From positions 620,001-684,000 of the forward strand of contig NZ_JBLUOA010000001.1 in the NCBI RefSeq assembly GCF_048060095.1: 64,000 nucleotides of DNA, read 5' to 3'. Source of the stretch: JBLUOA01 sp048060095 (lineage in GTDB: Bacteria > Pseudomonadota > Alphaproteobacteria > Rhodobacterales > Rhodobacteraceae). The position numbers and the translations under genes are program-made. This document shows, one piece after another, positions 34,676-43,740 of the stretch (position 1 is the first letter of the stretch; each line of letters opens with the position of its first letter). The notes under the pieces were generated by a model that saw nothing but the letters and a program-made list of their open reading frames with translations, did not search any database and was not told where the DNA came from.

Positions 34676-35053
34676 AGAAGCTCTCGTCCAACTCATCTAA
34701 TGAAGCGCCGCTTCCAGCTACAGATGTTGGGGGCGGTAATTTTCGGCCAAAACTCCTACGTTTCTGTTACCAGAACAGACGACCGTTTTGCCCGACACTC
34801 GAGGGCAGATTTTGGCGCAGCCGCAGCGCGGCATAGGCTCGACCGTTGAACGGCAGTTCTGGGCCGTGAACTAAGGTGGGAAGTCGCAAGAACTGGCCGG
34901 ATAGCGAAAAATGATCTATCGTTTGCCCTGCGTGTCAGAGCGCACCCGATCCGCGGGAAAGGCTAAGCCTATCTGAGACTATGAATTGCACCACATCGCT
35001 GACCTTCTTTCAGGTCCGAGGGCGCGGATACCGGACGACGAAAGGAGGCCAAT
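34676..35053. other. Intergenic stretch without recognisable gene
   Basis: Between the hydrolase and the ankyrin gene. No open frame with family resemblance, no obvious terminator or repeat. The last bases carry an AGGAGG ribosome site for the ankyrin gene, so a promoter for it is presumably here. Confidence 0.5.
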
Positions 35054-36778
35054 ATGCCTGATCTTCCCGCACGTCCTTCCATCGAGAACCTCAAGAAGCA
35101 CGCTAAACGGCTTGTGAAGTCCGCGCAGGCGAAAGACCCGCGTGCACTGGCGCTAATCGGCCCATATTTCGGGGACTCGTCAAAAATTTCCCTCCAACAG
35201 GCGCACCTTGTCCTTGCTCGAGCGTATGGTTTTTCCAGTTGGAGCAAGCTCACACGTCACGTTGAGGCCCGGTCCTGGGGAGACGAAACACGGGAGCAGC
35301 GGGCCAATCGTTTCCTAGACTTGGCTTGCATCCACTACGCTCCGGACCCGAACAACCGAAGCGCTGCAGAATTCCAACAGGCCGCAGCCCTGTTGGAAGC
35401 GTACCCGGATATCGCGGAATACAGCCTGCACACGGCAGCGGCGTCTGGCGATCTTTCGAAGCTCAAGGAGTTGCTTTCGAAACATCCGGATCAGGTCGAA
35501 CGGAAAGGCGGTCCCTTTGGCTGGACGCCTTTGATGTACGCCGCGTATGCGCGCCTGCCGAAGGTGTCCACGCTGAACGTTGGCAAGGCCTTGATTGAGG
35601 CGGGCGCAGATCCAAATGCGCACTTCATGTCCTATGGCACGTACCGTTTTTCGGTTCTGACCGGCGTGTTAGGCGATGGCGAGGGCGGATTGGTGCGTCA
35701 ACCGCCACATCCAGACATGGTCCCTTTTGCGCGGGCGCTGCTTGATGCGGGGGCCAATCCCAATGACAGCCAAGGCGCATACAATCGTTGCTTCAGCCCA
35801 GACAACACGCACCTTGAATTGATGCTCGAATATGGTTTGAAAGATAGCGACCCGTCCGACTGGTGGCTTGCAGACGCCAAGAATGATCCTCAGGATCATC
35901 GGACAATGCACTTTCAGCTTATCATCGCATTGCGTTGGGGCTTTGCCGATCGCGCCCGTCTGTTGATCGAGCATGGCGTGGATATCAGCAGCCCTGACAA
36001 CTACTACGCCACTTACACGGTAGGCTACACTCCCTACCAGGTCGCTCTGATGCGCGGCATGCCCGAGATCGCCGCATTGGTCAAAGCGAAGGGTGGCCAC
36101 GCGAAGCCATTGGGTGGGTACGAGACGTTTCAGGCCGCTTGCATGGGGGGTGACTATGAGACGGCATCGGAACTTGCCCCGAAGCACATGGGGCAGGATC
36201 GCGACAAGGATCAGGAATTGCTTTGCGAGGCTGCTGGAAACGGAAATCTGGCTGCTGTGCAGACGATGATAAAACTTGGCTTCGAACTTAGCCCACGTGG
36301 AAAGCGCACAGCTCTTCATGCGTCGGCCTTCAAGGGGCACATCGACGTTGTCCGAGCATTGATTGATGCTGGTGCCGACACGTCAATTCGCGACCCCGAT
36401 TATCACACTCCGCCCTTCGTGCATGCCATGCACAATTTTCAGGAGGAAACGGCGCAAATATTGTCAACCTGCCCGATGGACATCTTTGCCGCTGCTGCTA
36501 CTGGAAACTTGGAACAGTTGATAACCATGCTGGACAACAACCCGAGCCTGGCAAATGCGAGGTTCAGCACGGTTCGAACTGGGCCTCAGAATGGTTTTGA
36601 GCGCGATTGGGCCACGCCGCTGTGGTACGCCGCGATCAATGGCAATGTGGATGTTGTCCAATTGCTTCTCGCGCGTGGAGCCGACCCGAACATTGGCGAT
36701 AGCGAAGGCCGAACTATCAAAGACCATGCCATAGACGCAGGGCAGAAAGAGGTCGTGGAGCTTTTGAATCAGTTCTGA
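35054..36778 (+). CDS. Ankyrin-repeat protein
   Basis: 574 residues, start behind AAAGGAGG. An N-terminal helical module (IENLKKHAKRLVKSAQAKD ... ARAYGFSSWSKLTRHVEA) seen in many bacterial ankyrin proteins is followed by repeats: AASGDLSKLKELLSKHPDQV, GWTPLMYAAYARLPK, KALIEAGADPNAH, LDAGANPNDSQG, LHASAFKGHIDVVRALIDAGAD, and NGNVDVVQLLLARGADPNIGD. There is no signal peptide or membrane helix, so it should be cytosolic and bind a protein partner. No partner is evident from the neighbours. Confidence 0.9.
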   Translation: MPDLPARPSIENLKKHAKRLVKSAQAKDPRALALIGPYFGDSSKISLQQAHLVLARAYGFSSWSKLTRHVEARSWGDETREQRANRFLDLACIHYAPDPNNRSAAEFQQAAALLEAYPDIAEYSLHTAAASGDLSKLKELLSKHPDQVERKGGPFGWTPLMYAAYARLPKVSTLNVGKALIEAGADPNAHFMSYGTYRFSVLTGVLGDGEGGLVRQPPHPDMVPFARALLDAGANPNDSQGAYNRCFSPDNTHLELMLEYGLKDSDPSDWWLADAKNDPQDHRTMHFQLIIALRWGFADRARLLIEHGVDISSPDNYYATYTVGYTPYQVALMRGMPEIAALVKAKGGHAKPLGGYETFQAACMGGDYETASELAPKHMGQDRDKDQELLCEAAGNGNLAAVQTMIKLGFELSPRGKRTALHASAFKGHIDVVRALIDAGADTSIRDPDYHTPPFVHAMHNFQEETAQILSTCPMDIFAAAATGNLEQLITMLDNNPSLANARFSTVRTGPQNGFERDWATPLWYAAINGNVDVVQLLLARGADPNIGDSEGRTIKDHAIDAGQKEVVELLNQF

Positions 36779-37066
36779 GTTCTAGAAGAATTTTGGCGTG
36801 AGAAGCTGGATGTTTTACAATCGCAGCGAAAGGCAGCTTCGGCGGGCCGCGCCGCAGCATTGCGAAGGTCAGCTGAAGGTCAGTTCATCGTCTTTCGCGA
36901 AACCTCTCAGCTAGCTGATCAGTGCATCCGTGAACCCGGGATTGATTTTAGCAATGTCACTATCCTAAGCACTTTGCACAGTCCGTTATCAGATGGTTCG
37001 AAAACCAACAAACTGACAAGCTGATATCGATAACTCTCTGCGGTCTGATGACTGCCAGAGCCTCGG

Positions 37067-37576
37067 CTAAGTCCGATATGGCTCGATCTTGTCCGCCGAT
37101 AGCGCATATCCAATGTCTGCAAACTGGGTGGAGATAGATGAGACACCGAACATTCCGATCACGTTGACCGGTTCGAAAAGGCCTGCGCTTTCGTAGGGCG
37201 TTTCCGTGGTTACGAAAACCAGCTGATTGGCGGGCGGCGGCGGTACATGGACGCACGCGCCGACATAGGGCACGAGGATGAAGGCGACAACCCCGCTGCC
37301 TTGATAGTCGATTGGCACGACAAACCCCGGCAGGCGAACAATCTGCCCGTTCCAATCCGTCCTGACACCGCTTGAGGCGGGTTGCTGGCTTGAGAGTGAC
37401 GCATCGTCATGGTCAATCACACCTCTAAAGGCATTTGGGATCGTCGTTTCATTTTCCGGAAGCAAGTCTTCCCAATCGAGTTCGGTGTAGTCTTCGGCCC
37501 GCGCTCTCCGGGGGAGTAGTGCCGTTGCCGCCATACCGGCGAGAACTGAGCGACGCTGAAGAAGCCGGCTCACCAT
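37067..37576 (-). CDS. DUF3299 periplasmic protein, copy 2 of the zinc-linked operon
   Basis: 169 residues from ATG 37576, overlapping the upstream paralogue by 7 bases. A twin-arginine-like or Sec leader (QRRSVLAGMAATALLPRRARAED) precedes the DUF3299 domain, with the shared core LPGFVVPIDYQGSGVVAFILVPYVGACVHVPPPPANQLVFV (in pieces). The core contains a Cys and a His in GACVHVPPPP that could bind metal. It is the last gene of the Zur-headed operon and is diverged from its neighbour copy. Confidence 0.88.
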   Translation of the reverse strand: MVSRLLQRRSVLAGMAATALLPRRARAEDYTELDWEDLLPENETTIPNAFRGVIDHDDASLSSQQPASSGVRTDWNGQIVRLPGFVVPIDYQGSGVVAFILVPYVGACVHVPPPPANQLVFVTTETPYESAGLFEPVNVIGMFGVSSISTQFADIGYALSADKIEPYRT

Positions 37577-38070
37577 TCGTAGATCTCCATTTCGTCGGCG
37601 GTGAGCATATAGCCGATCTGGCCGAGGTTCGTTGATTGCAATTGCGTGCGCATCGTTCCGGTGACCCAAACCGGATCCCAAAGCTGGTCGTCCGGCCAGG
37701 GCTGTTCGGCATTCACCATGACTAGTTGGTTCGCGGGCGGTGGCGGGGTGTGGATGCAAGCGCCGACATAGGGCACCAGCATGAAGTCGGTCACACCCTC
37801 TGCACCGACATCAAAGGGGATAATAAAGCCGGGCATTTTGATATACGCGCCGTCAAGCTCTTCATTCAGTTTGACGCCATTGGCGTCGTAAATCGGATTC
37901 CAGAGGTCATTGACCTCGTCCAACTCTCCTTCTCCGATGATTTCCGAATACGGCACACCGGGCGGGATCAGGTCTTCCCACATGATCTCTCTCGGCGTTG
38001 CCGCAAGCGCTGTTCTCGGTGCCGCAAGCGCGGCCGACATTAGCATCAACGTCGTTCTGCGATTCAGCAT
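37570..38070 (-). CDS. DUF3299 periplasmic protein, copy 1 of the zinc-linked operon
   Basis: 166 residues. Signal peptide (MLNRRTTLMLMSAALAAPRTALA), then IMWEDLIPPGVPY and the DUF3299 core MPGFIIPFDVGAEGVTDFMLVPYVGACIHTPPPPANQLVMV (in pieces), with the same Cys/His pair in GACIHTPPPP as its neighbour. Tandem DUF3299 genes after a LolCDE-like ABC pair and a DUF2796 protein recall ZrgDE of Vibrio cholerae, known from zinc-starvation work. The exact biochemical role is unknown. Confidence 0.88.
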   Translation of the reverse strand: MLNRRTTLMLMSAALAAPRTALAATPREIMWEDLIPPGVPYSEIIGEGELDEVNDLWNPIYDANGVKLNEELDGAYIKMPGFIIPFDVGAEGVTDFMLVPYVGACIHTPPPPANQLVMVNAEQPWPDDQLWDPVWVTGTMRTQLQSTNLGQIGYMLTADEMEIYEW

Positions 38071-38092
38071 TTGGGGCGCCCCATTCTCAGCA

Positions 38093-39343
38093 TTACGTTT
38101 TAACCATCATACCATCGGCAACTGACATTCTGTAAGCCCGTAATGCGGGCACGAGGCTCACAATTGCGCCAGCGCAGATGACGGCAAGGATCACCCAGAC
38201 TTCGCGCATCGTGGGTGCATCGATCGGCAGCCACAGGCCGAAGGCGTTGTCGACAATGGGCTGTGCAATGGTCAGCCCGACATAGAGAAGCACCAACCCA
38301 AGCAAAGCACCGATGGCCGCCATCACCATCGCCTCGAAGACAAGCATGCCGAGTATTGTGGCAGGCCGGGCGCCCATGGCCCGAAAGATCGCCATCTCGC
38401 GACGGCGTTCATTGAGGCTGGAAAAGATCGTGGCCATCATGCCGATCAACGCTGTGATAACCACCATGGCCGAGACCGCCAGAAGTGCCGTTTCTGCAAT
38501 CCCGACAATACCCCACAATTCTTGCAAAGCGACACCGGGCAAGATCGCGAGGAGCGGCTCTTCGGGATATTCGTTGATGGCCCGCTGCAGGGCAAAGGTT
38601 TGCAAAGGGCTTTCGACCCCGACAAGGGCAGCCGTAACTGCTTTGGGCGTCAAATCCATCGCACGGATCACGTCAACCGGCGTGGATTGGCCCGGGATTT
38701 GGGCGCCGCTTTGCCAATCGACATGGATCGCCTCAATCGCTTCCATACTGATGATGACGGTGCGGTCCACTGGTGTGCCGGTTTTCTCCAAGATGCCGGA
38801 CACGCGGAAAGGTTGATCCTTGTGTTCGGTGAACGACGCCAACCCATGGGCGACAACAATGGGGTCGTCAACGCTGTAGCCCAATGTTGCGGCGACGTCC
38901 GCACCGATGACCGTATCGAACAGATCGTCCATGATGACACCGTCAGCAACGCTGAGCGATCTGCCCTGTCGGTATTTATAGTGCTCAAAAAAGGCCTGCG
39001 TCGTGCCCATGACTCGGAATTGACGATGGCTATCGCCCAGAGAGATCGGGACGATCCAGTCGACGTCGGGTCTTGCTGCGATGTCCTGATAACTTTCCCA
39101 CGTCACATTGTTCGTCGCATTGCCGATGCGGAACACGGAGTAAAGCAGCAGCTGCACCGATCCGGACCGTGCACCAACGATCAAATCGGTGCCCGAGATG
39201 GTATCGGCAAAGCTGCCCTTCGCCCCCGTGCGCACCTTTTCAACGCCAAGAAACAGTGCAACCGACAGGGCAATCGCGAGGATCGTCATCCCCACCGTCA
39301 GAGCGCGCGCAAAGAGCGATGCAATGGCAAGCCGAGCGATCAT
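38093..39343 (-). CDS. ABC transporter permease, FtsX/LolC-like, zinc-linked
   Basis: 416 residues, overlapping the ATPase gene by ATGA. One N-terminal helix, a large periplasmic MacB_PCD-type domain (about 40-260) and three C-terminal helices with the FtsX fold (MVVITALIGMMATIFSSLNERRREMAIFRAMGARPATILGMLVFEA, in pieces). Permeases of this class usually extract or release molecules at the periplasmic side rather than import through a channel. Context with Zur and a metal-binding DUF2796 protein suggests a job in zinc acquisition or metalloprotein maturation. Confidence 0.88.
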   Translation of the reverse strand: MIARLAIASLFARALTVGMTILAIALSVALFLGVEKVRTGAKGSFADTISGTDLIVGARSGSVQLLLYSVFRIGNATNNVTWESYQDIAARPDVDWIVPISLGDSHRQFRVMGTTQAFFEHYKYRQGRSLSVADGVIMDDLFDTVIGADVAATLGYSVDDPIVVAHGLASFTEHKDQPFRVSGILEKTGTPVDRTVIISMEAIEAIHVDWQSGAQIPGQSTPVDVIRAMDLTPKAVTAALVGVESPLQTFALQRAINEYPEEPLLAILPGVALQELWGIVGIAETALLAVSAMVVITALIGMMATIFSSLNERRREMAIFRAMGARPATILGMLVFEAMVMAAIGALLGLVLLYVGLTIAQPIVDNAFGLWLPIDAPTMREVWVILAVICAGAIVSLVPALRAYRMSVADGMMVKT

Positions 39344-40035
39344 GCTGCAGCTCGTTCAATCTGTGCGATGTCTTCCATGCGCAGAACCCGATCGAAGCGC
39401 TCGCCAAGTCGAGGATCGTGGCTGACCATCAAAAGCGAGGTCTCGTGCGCAGCTGTCTGTTGGAACAGCAGGTTGAGAAAGGCAGCCTGGCTGTTCGCAT
39501 CAAGGGCCGATGTCGGTTCATCCGCGATGATCAAGGGTGGTTGCCCGATCAAGGCCCGGGCGACCGCGACACGTTGTTGCTGACCAACGCTCAATGTGTT
39601 GGCCCTCGCGCGGACGACGCCCTGTGGCAGTCCGAGGGCGGCGCACAAGCTCGCTGCCTCAGCTGCTGCATCGCCGGCGCGTTTGCGACGCTCGGGTGCG
39701 AAGCGCAGCGGGAGCAGGATGTTGTCAGCGACAGATCCGAAGGGCAGCAGATTGAACTGCTGAAAGATCACACCGATTTGCTCGGCGCGAAATCTGTCGC
39801 GCGCGCCATCGGACAATTCGGTTACGTTCGTTCCTGCGATTACCACACGGCCGCGATCAGGCAAGATCGTGCCGCAGATCAGCGACAGAAGCGTCGACTT
39901 GCCAGAACCACTTTCGCCCAGAAGCAAAACCGTCTCGCCCGCGGCAACGGCCAATTGGGGCACCGTCAACGAGAACGATGCCCGCCCTGGCCAGCGATAG
40001 CGAACGTCAGAAAGGTCAAGGACGGCGCGTGTCAC
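39340..40035 (-). CDS. ABC transporter ATP-binding protein, LolD-like, zinc-linked
   Basis: 231 residues from GTG 40035, one base after the DUF2796 stop. Walker A LLGESGSGKSTLLSLICG, Q-loop VIFQQFNLLPFGSV, signature TLSVGQQQRVAVARAL (Val in place of the usual first Gly), Walker B LIIADEPTSALDA and switch SHDPRL. The class is the LolD/MacB type that pairs with FtsX-like permeases, which is what follows. It is the energy unit of the zinc-linked operon. Confidence 0.9.
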   Translation of the reverse strand: MTRAVLDLSDVRYRWPGRASFSLTVPQLAVAAGETVLLLGESGSGKSTLLSLICGTILPDRGRVVIAGTNVTELSDGARDRFRAEQIGVIFQQFNLLPFGSVADNILLPLRFAPERRKRAGDAAAEAASLCAALGLPQGVVRARANTLSVGQQQRVAVARALIGQPPLIIADEPTSALDANSQAAFLNLLFQQTAAHETSLLMVSHDPRLGERFDRVLRMEDIAQIERAAA

Positions 40036-40036
40036 T

Positions 40037-40672
40037 TCAGTTCAGAGGTCCAAGATCAAGCATAGGCGCATCGCGTTCCACTTCAAACGCCTGCGCACCG
40101 GATGCCGTGATGATCTGCACCTCGACCTCTTTCGCGTTCGGGAAGGTTTCAAAATAGGCAAAGGTAATCTCGGTCAACGCATCGGGGTTTTCGCAGGTTA
40201 GCGTGTATTCTGCATGGAATTCAGTGTGGTCCGCTTCTTCCGCATGCTCATCGTGTTCTTCATCCCCGTGGTCGTCATGCCCGTCGTGGTCCTCCTCGGC
40301 GTGGTCTTCCTCTCCCGCGTGATCATCGTGATGCTCTTCATCATGCTCATCATGACCATCTCCGCTTTCAAGTTCCGCTTGCGCCTCGGTCACGGTGCAA
40401 GCTGCAGCTTCTGGTATGACAAAGAGGTCAAGCGGCTTGCCCAGCGTCGCAACCGCCGCATCAATCGCAGCGAGATCGGCGTCACTTTCTGCGGCGTATT
40501 CGAAGCCCACGATATCGGCCCCGGGGGCGTCGAACTCCATCGCGATTGTCGCGCCATCAATCGCGATGTTGAGCGCTCCGACGCCATGTTCATGGGCATC
40601 CATCTGGCGAGAATCCTCCGCAAGCGCAGGAACAGCGGCGATAAGAGCGATGAGGGATAGTGTTTGTTTCAT
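40037..40672 (-). CDS. DUF2796 zinc-binding periplasmic protein (ZrgA-like)
   Basis: 211 residues from ATG 40672. Signal peptide MKQTLSLIALIAAVPALAED, then DAHEHGVGALNIAIDG, a DUF2796 start. The middle (about residues 100-150) is a dense His/Asp/Glu stretch (EHHDDHAGEEDHAEEDHDGH and more), a plausible zinc trap, followed by a small beta domain. ZrgA of Vibrio cholerae has this design and is induced by zinc limitation through Zur. An upstream start at 40912 would overlap the zur gene and is rejected. Confidence 0.88.
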   Translation of the reverse strand: MKQTLSLIALIAAVPALAEDSRQMDAHEHGVGALNIAIDGATIAMEFDAPGADIVGFEYAAESDADLAAIDAAVATLGKPLDLFVIPEAAACTVTEAQAELESGDGHDEHDEEHHDDHAGEEDHAEEDHDGHDDHGDEEHDEHAEEADHTEFHAEYTLTCENPDALTEITFAYFETFPNAKEVEVQIITASGAQAFEVERDAPMLDLGPLN

Positions 40673-40703
40673 GATAGGTCCGCGATGTTTGAGGTGAGAG
40701 GGA

Positions 40704-41090
40704 TCAGGCTGCGCAAGTTCTGCATTGCCCATGGATTTCAACGATGTGTCGATCCGCCCGAAAGGCGTTTTTATCGGTGAGTGCAGTGAGTTTCGGCAAG
40801 AGTTCACTTCCGTCATGTTCTTCGACTGACCCGCAATCTTCGCAGATGGCGAGGACGGGAACGCTTTCGACGTGATTGCAGCGACAGGGCACAAACGCCT
40901 TGATGGACTCAAGACGGTGCGCGCGGCCCTGATCGGTCAAAGCGGAAAGCGTGCGATATACGGTGGGCGGCGCGATGTCCGGCTCCCTAACCTGAAGCCG
41001 CTCAAGAATCTGGTAGGCGGTCATCGGTCTGTCACAGGCATTCAGTACACTCAGGACATCTGATTGTCGGGCTGCTGCACGTTTTCTCAT
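40704..41090 (-). CDS. zur: Fur-family regulator, probably Zur
   Basis: 128 residues. Winged-helix part ILERLQVREPDIAPPTVYRTLSALTDQG, and the metal sites: CRCNHVESVPVLAICEDCGSVEEHD and the C-terminal HGQCRTCAA. The cysteine pairs CEDC and CRTC are the structural zinc site. It is first in the operon with a histidine-rich zinc-type protein 31 bases downstream, which favours Zur over Fur, Mur or PerR. An N-terminal region shorter than typical Zur may mean a slightly different start. Confidence 0.85.
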   Translation of the reverse strand: MRKRAAARQSDVLSVLNACDRPMTAYQILERLQVREPDIAPPTVYRTLSALTDQGRAHRLESIKAFVPCRCNHVESVPVLAICEDCGSVEEHDGSELLPKLTALTDKNAFRADRHIVEIHGQCRTCAA

Positions 41091-41469
41091 CAGTTATCCT
41101 CCATTGTACTGGTTAATTATTTTATAAAGTAACAAATGGCAAGGTATGCCGGCCCTTCACCGAACCCGCCACTGGCGCAGGTGGCGAAATGGTGTTTTGT
41201 CCGGAACAACGGGAATCCAATGTACCGACAGTCCTGCTCGGCGCATGAAGGTCCGCTTGCGGGAAGCTAACATTGCGATTTCTGTTGTTGCCGAGTGTCC
41301 AGTAAAGGTCGTCCAAGACAAAGAATCCGATCTTCTTGCCGTGCCAAATCCGGGCCCAACTCGCCTCGACAAAATTCTACGGGACTGCCAAGGTCTCATT
41401 TATACCAAAGATTAGACCTATAAAAACGTGAGTCTTGATTAGGTGGGTTGAAACTTCAAAGGGCAGCAG
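41091..41469. other. Divergent intergenic region between zur and cls
   Basis: No gene recognised. Just upstream of zur, 41112-41133 (GTTAATTA ... AGTAAC) is an AT-rich imperfect palindrome, a candidate autoregulatory Zur site, but its symmetry is poor. The rest shows no known motif. Confidence 0.4.
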
Positions 41470-42900
41470 ATGGCAATTCTTTTGATTTTCCACGCTCTCC
41501 TGGTTCTGACATTCACGATCCGCATTCTGTTGCGCGATGATCTGTCTCCGCCGGCGCGGCTTGCGTGGTTCATTGTGCTGAATGTGCTGCCCTATTTTGG
41601 GAGCGTCATCTATTTTCTGTTTGGTGAGATCGACCTCGGTAATCTTGCGAATAAGCGCCACAAAGAGGTTTTCAATCAGATCAGGGCCAAGGCATCGGGC
41701 TTCATGGGGGATGCCGCAAGCGTCGACGCGTTGATCGCCCCGATTTATCGGCCCGCTTTTCGCTATGCCGGGTCGATCAACGGGTTTCATCCGGTTGATG
41801 GAAATACCGCCGATCTGATGGCGGATGGTGGCGAAACCCGCGCACGGCTGGTCGCGGATATCGATGCGGCGACGGATCACGTCCATGTGCTTTATTACAT
41901 CTGGCTCGGGGACAACACCGGCACCGATGTGGCAGAGGCGTTGATCCGCGCGGCGGGGCGCGGCGTCACGTGCCGCGCGATGGCGGACGGTCTGGGGTCG
42001 CGTGTATTGGTCAAGTCGGAGCTATGGAAGCGGATGGAGGCGGCCGGGGTTCACCTTGCCGTCGCGTTGTCGCTGAAAAATCCGATCCGCACAGTTCTGA
42101 CCAGTCGTCTAGATCTGCGCAATCACCGCAAGATCACCGTGATCGACGGGCGTATCACCTATTGCGGCAGCCGGAACTCCGCTGACCCGGAGTTCTTGGT
42201 AAAGGCAAAATACGCACCGTGGGTCGATATCATGCTGCGGTTCGAAGGGCCGATTGTGGCACAGAACCAACTGCTATTCGCAAGCGATTGGATGCAGGCA
42301 ACCGGTGAACCCCTCGACGGGATCGCACTGGTATCTGAACCGACGAAGGGCGAATTTCCCGCGCTGGTCATGGGCGATGGCCCAACCGAACGCCGTGGGG
42401 CCACGCCTCAGCTTTTTGCAACCTTGATCGGCTGTGCGCAGCGCGAACTGATCCTGTCGACGCCCTATTTCGTGCCAGACGCGACGGTACTCGAAGCACT
42501 TTGCGCCGCCGCCCATCGTGGCGTTGTCGTTACGCTGATCTTCCCGAAGGCGAACGACAGCTGGATCGTCGCCGCGGCCAGCCGAAGTTACTATCGCAGG
42601 CTGCTTGAGGCCGGATGCTTCATCCACGAATTCAAGGGCGGTTTGCTGCATGCCAAAACTTTAACGATTGATGAAACGGTCTGTTTGGTCGGCTCATCCA
42701 ACCTCGACCTGCGCAGTTTCGATCTGAACTATGAAAACAACATCCTATTGCAGGATGAAGCGACGACGCAGAAGGTTCGTGAACGTCAGCAAGAGTATAT
42801 TGCCCGCGCCGAACGGGTGACTTTGCCCACGGTCCTCGATTGGCCTTATCACAAGCGCATCTGGAATAATGTTATCGCAACGATTGGGCCGGTGTTGTAG
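41470..42900 (+). CDS. cls: Cardiolipin synthase (phospholipase D family)
   Basis: 476 residues, ATG 41470. Two N-terminal membrane helices (ILLIFHALLVLTFTIRILL and ARLAWFIVLNVLPYFGSVIYFLFGE), then two HKD catalytic motifs: LRNHRKITVIDGRITYCGSRN and LLHAKTLTIDETVCLVGSSNLD (in pieces). Cls condenses two phosphatidylglycerols, or PG and PE, to cardiolipin at the inner membrane. The sequence layout is that of ClsA-type enzymes. It is divergent from zur. Confidence 0.93.
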   Translation: MAILLIFHALLVLTFTIRILLRDDLSPPARLAWFIVLNVLPYFGSVIYFLFGEIDLGNLANKRHKEVFNQIRAKASGFMGDAASVDALIAPIYRPAFRYAGSINGFHPVDGNTADLMADGGETRARLVADIDAATDHVHVLYYIWLGDNTGTDVAEALIRAAGRGVTCRAMADGLGSRVLVKSELWKRMEAAGVHLAVALSLKNPIRTVLTSRLDLRNHRKITVIDGRITYCGSRNSADPEFLVKAKYAPWVDIMLRFEGPIVAQNQLLFASDWMQATGEPLDGIALVSEPTKGEFPALVMGDGPTERRGATPQLFATLIGCAQRELILSTPYFVPDATVLEALCAAAHRGVVVTLIFPKANDSWIVAAASRSYYRRLLEAGCFIHEFKGGLLHAKTLTIDETVCLVGSSNLDLRSFDLNYENNILLQDEATTQKVRERQQEYIARAERVTLPTVLDWPYHKRIWNNVIATIGPVL

Positions 42901-43066
42901 CGCCTAAACCGAGCGGGTCTGGAGAAACACTGTCTCTGTCCCACAATCCATGTTTGGCCGTGTTCCGAAATTGCGATCGGTCGTACCGATCAATGAGAAC
43001 CACAATTAGCAAGGACGGATGGCCGGCGAAGCTCCAAGCTCCACCGACCAAGACACTCGTAAAACT

Positions 43067-43335
43067 TCAGACCTTCACATGGTCCTTGGCCAGAGCATTG
43101 CAGATCACGCCGCCAAGGATCGCGGCAATCACCCAGTTGAAGCCGGATAGTATCGCGAACCAAGGCACCCAGACCGTCGCGACCGAAAAGATTGCTGCGA
43201 TCTCGAAGGCCTTAACAGCAGCGTTGTTCCAGCCGTTTTCATAGTGATAGATGCCGCTATCCATGCTGTAGAGATCAGCCTCGCTTAGCTGTTCCTTTCG
43301 ATGGAGGTAGTAGTCGACGATCATGATCCGGAAGA
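43067..43335 (-). pseudogene. C-terminal remnant of an NCS1-family permease
   Basis: The minus-strand frame ending at 43067 reads IMIVDYYLHRKEQLSEADLY, then NGWNNAAVKAFEIAAIFSVA and a last helix pair (ILSGFNWVIAAILGGVICNALAK). This is the end of a nucleobase:cation symporter-1 permease (VDYY-x-RK motif, YW/NW then two helices). The permease N-terminus and some ten helices are missing; upstream in-frame residues are unrelated. Creatinase sits nearby, so the intact gene may have been a creatine or nucleobase importer. Confidence 0.65.
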
Positions 43336-43376
43336 TATGCTCGGTAGATCCGTAAGCTTGTTTGCCGAAACAAACC

Positions 43377-43530
43377 TTGCAGTCCGTGATTGGCCGTGTG
43401 CACTTGATCGCCCACATGCAAAGCCTGAATGGCAGCTTCGCCCCGAACTGTCAGTATTCGCGTCCCGAATGTGAAGCAGCGGACCTTGTCGGCATATGCA
43501 TCTTCTGAATCCGGCTTGAAATTCGAAATT
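43377..43530 (-). pseudogene. Remnant of a Hint-domain protein
   Basis: In another minus-strand frame, just upstream of the permease remnant, the sequence reads ADKVRCFTFGTRILTVRGEA followed by AIQALHVGDQVHTANHGLQ. This matches the first two motifs of Hint domains (CFTPGTxIxTPxGexxVexLxxGDxVxTxDhGxQ), which are numerous in Rhodobacteraceae secreted proteins. A stop codon lies a few codons before and the domain ends abruptly after about 38 residues. It is a fragment joined to the permease piece by a deletion or recombination. Confidence 0.55.
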
Positions 43531-43740
43531 ATGAAGTAATTTCAGATATTTATAGGAATGGCGGACCGGTGGCCAGAAAAATCTCGGATGGAGACACCGC
43601 CAACCACCGCAAAATTTCTTGAAATCACCCGCGGCTTGGTCCAATAGGGCTTTGGCAATCGGCGATGGCGTCGCCCTGCATTTCGCAGTTGCCGCATCCC
43701 CGTCCTGCACGCCGGGACCTTTCTGAGAAGGAGGGTCGAA

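Noticed and set aside
41112..41133. Zur box upstream of zur
   Set aside because: The GTTA...TAAC ends are suggestive, but internal symmetry is only about 6 of 9 positions, too weak to list as a feature.
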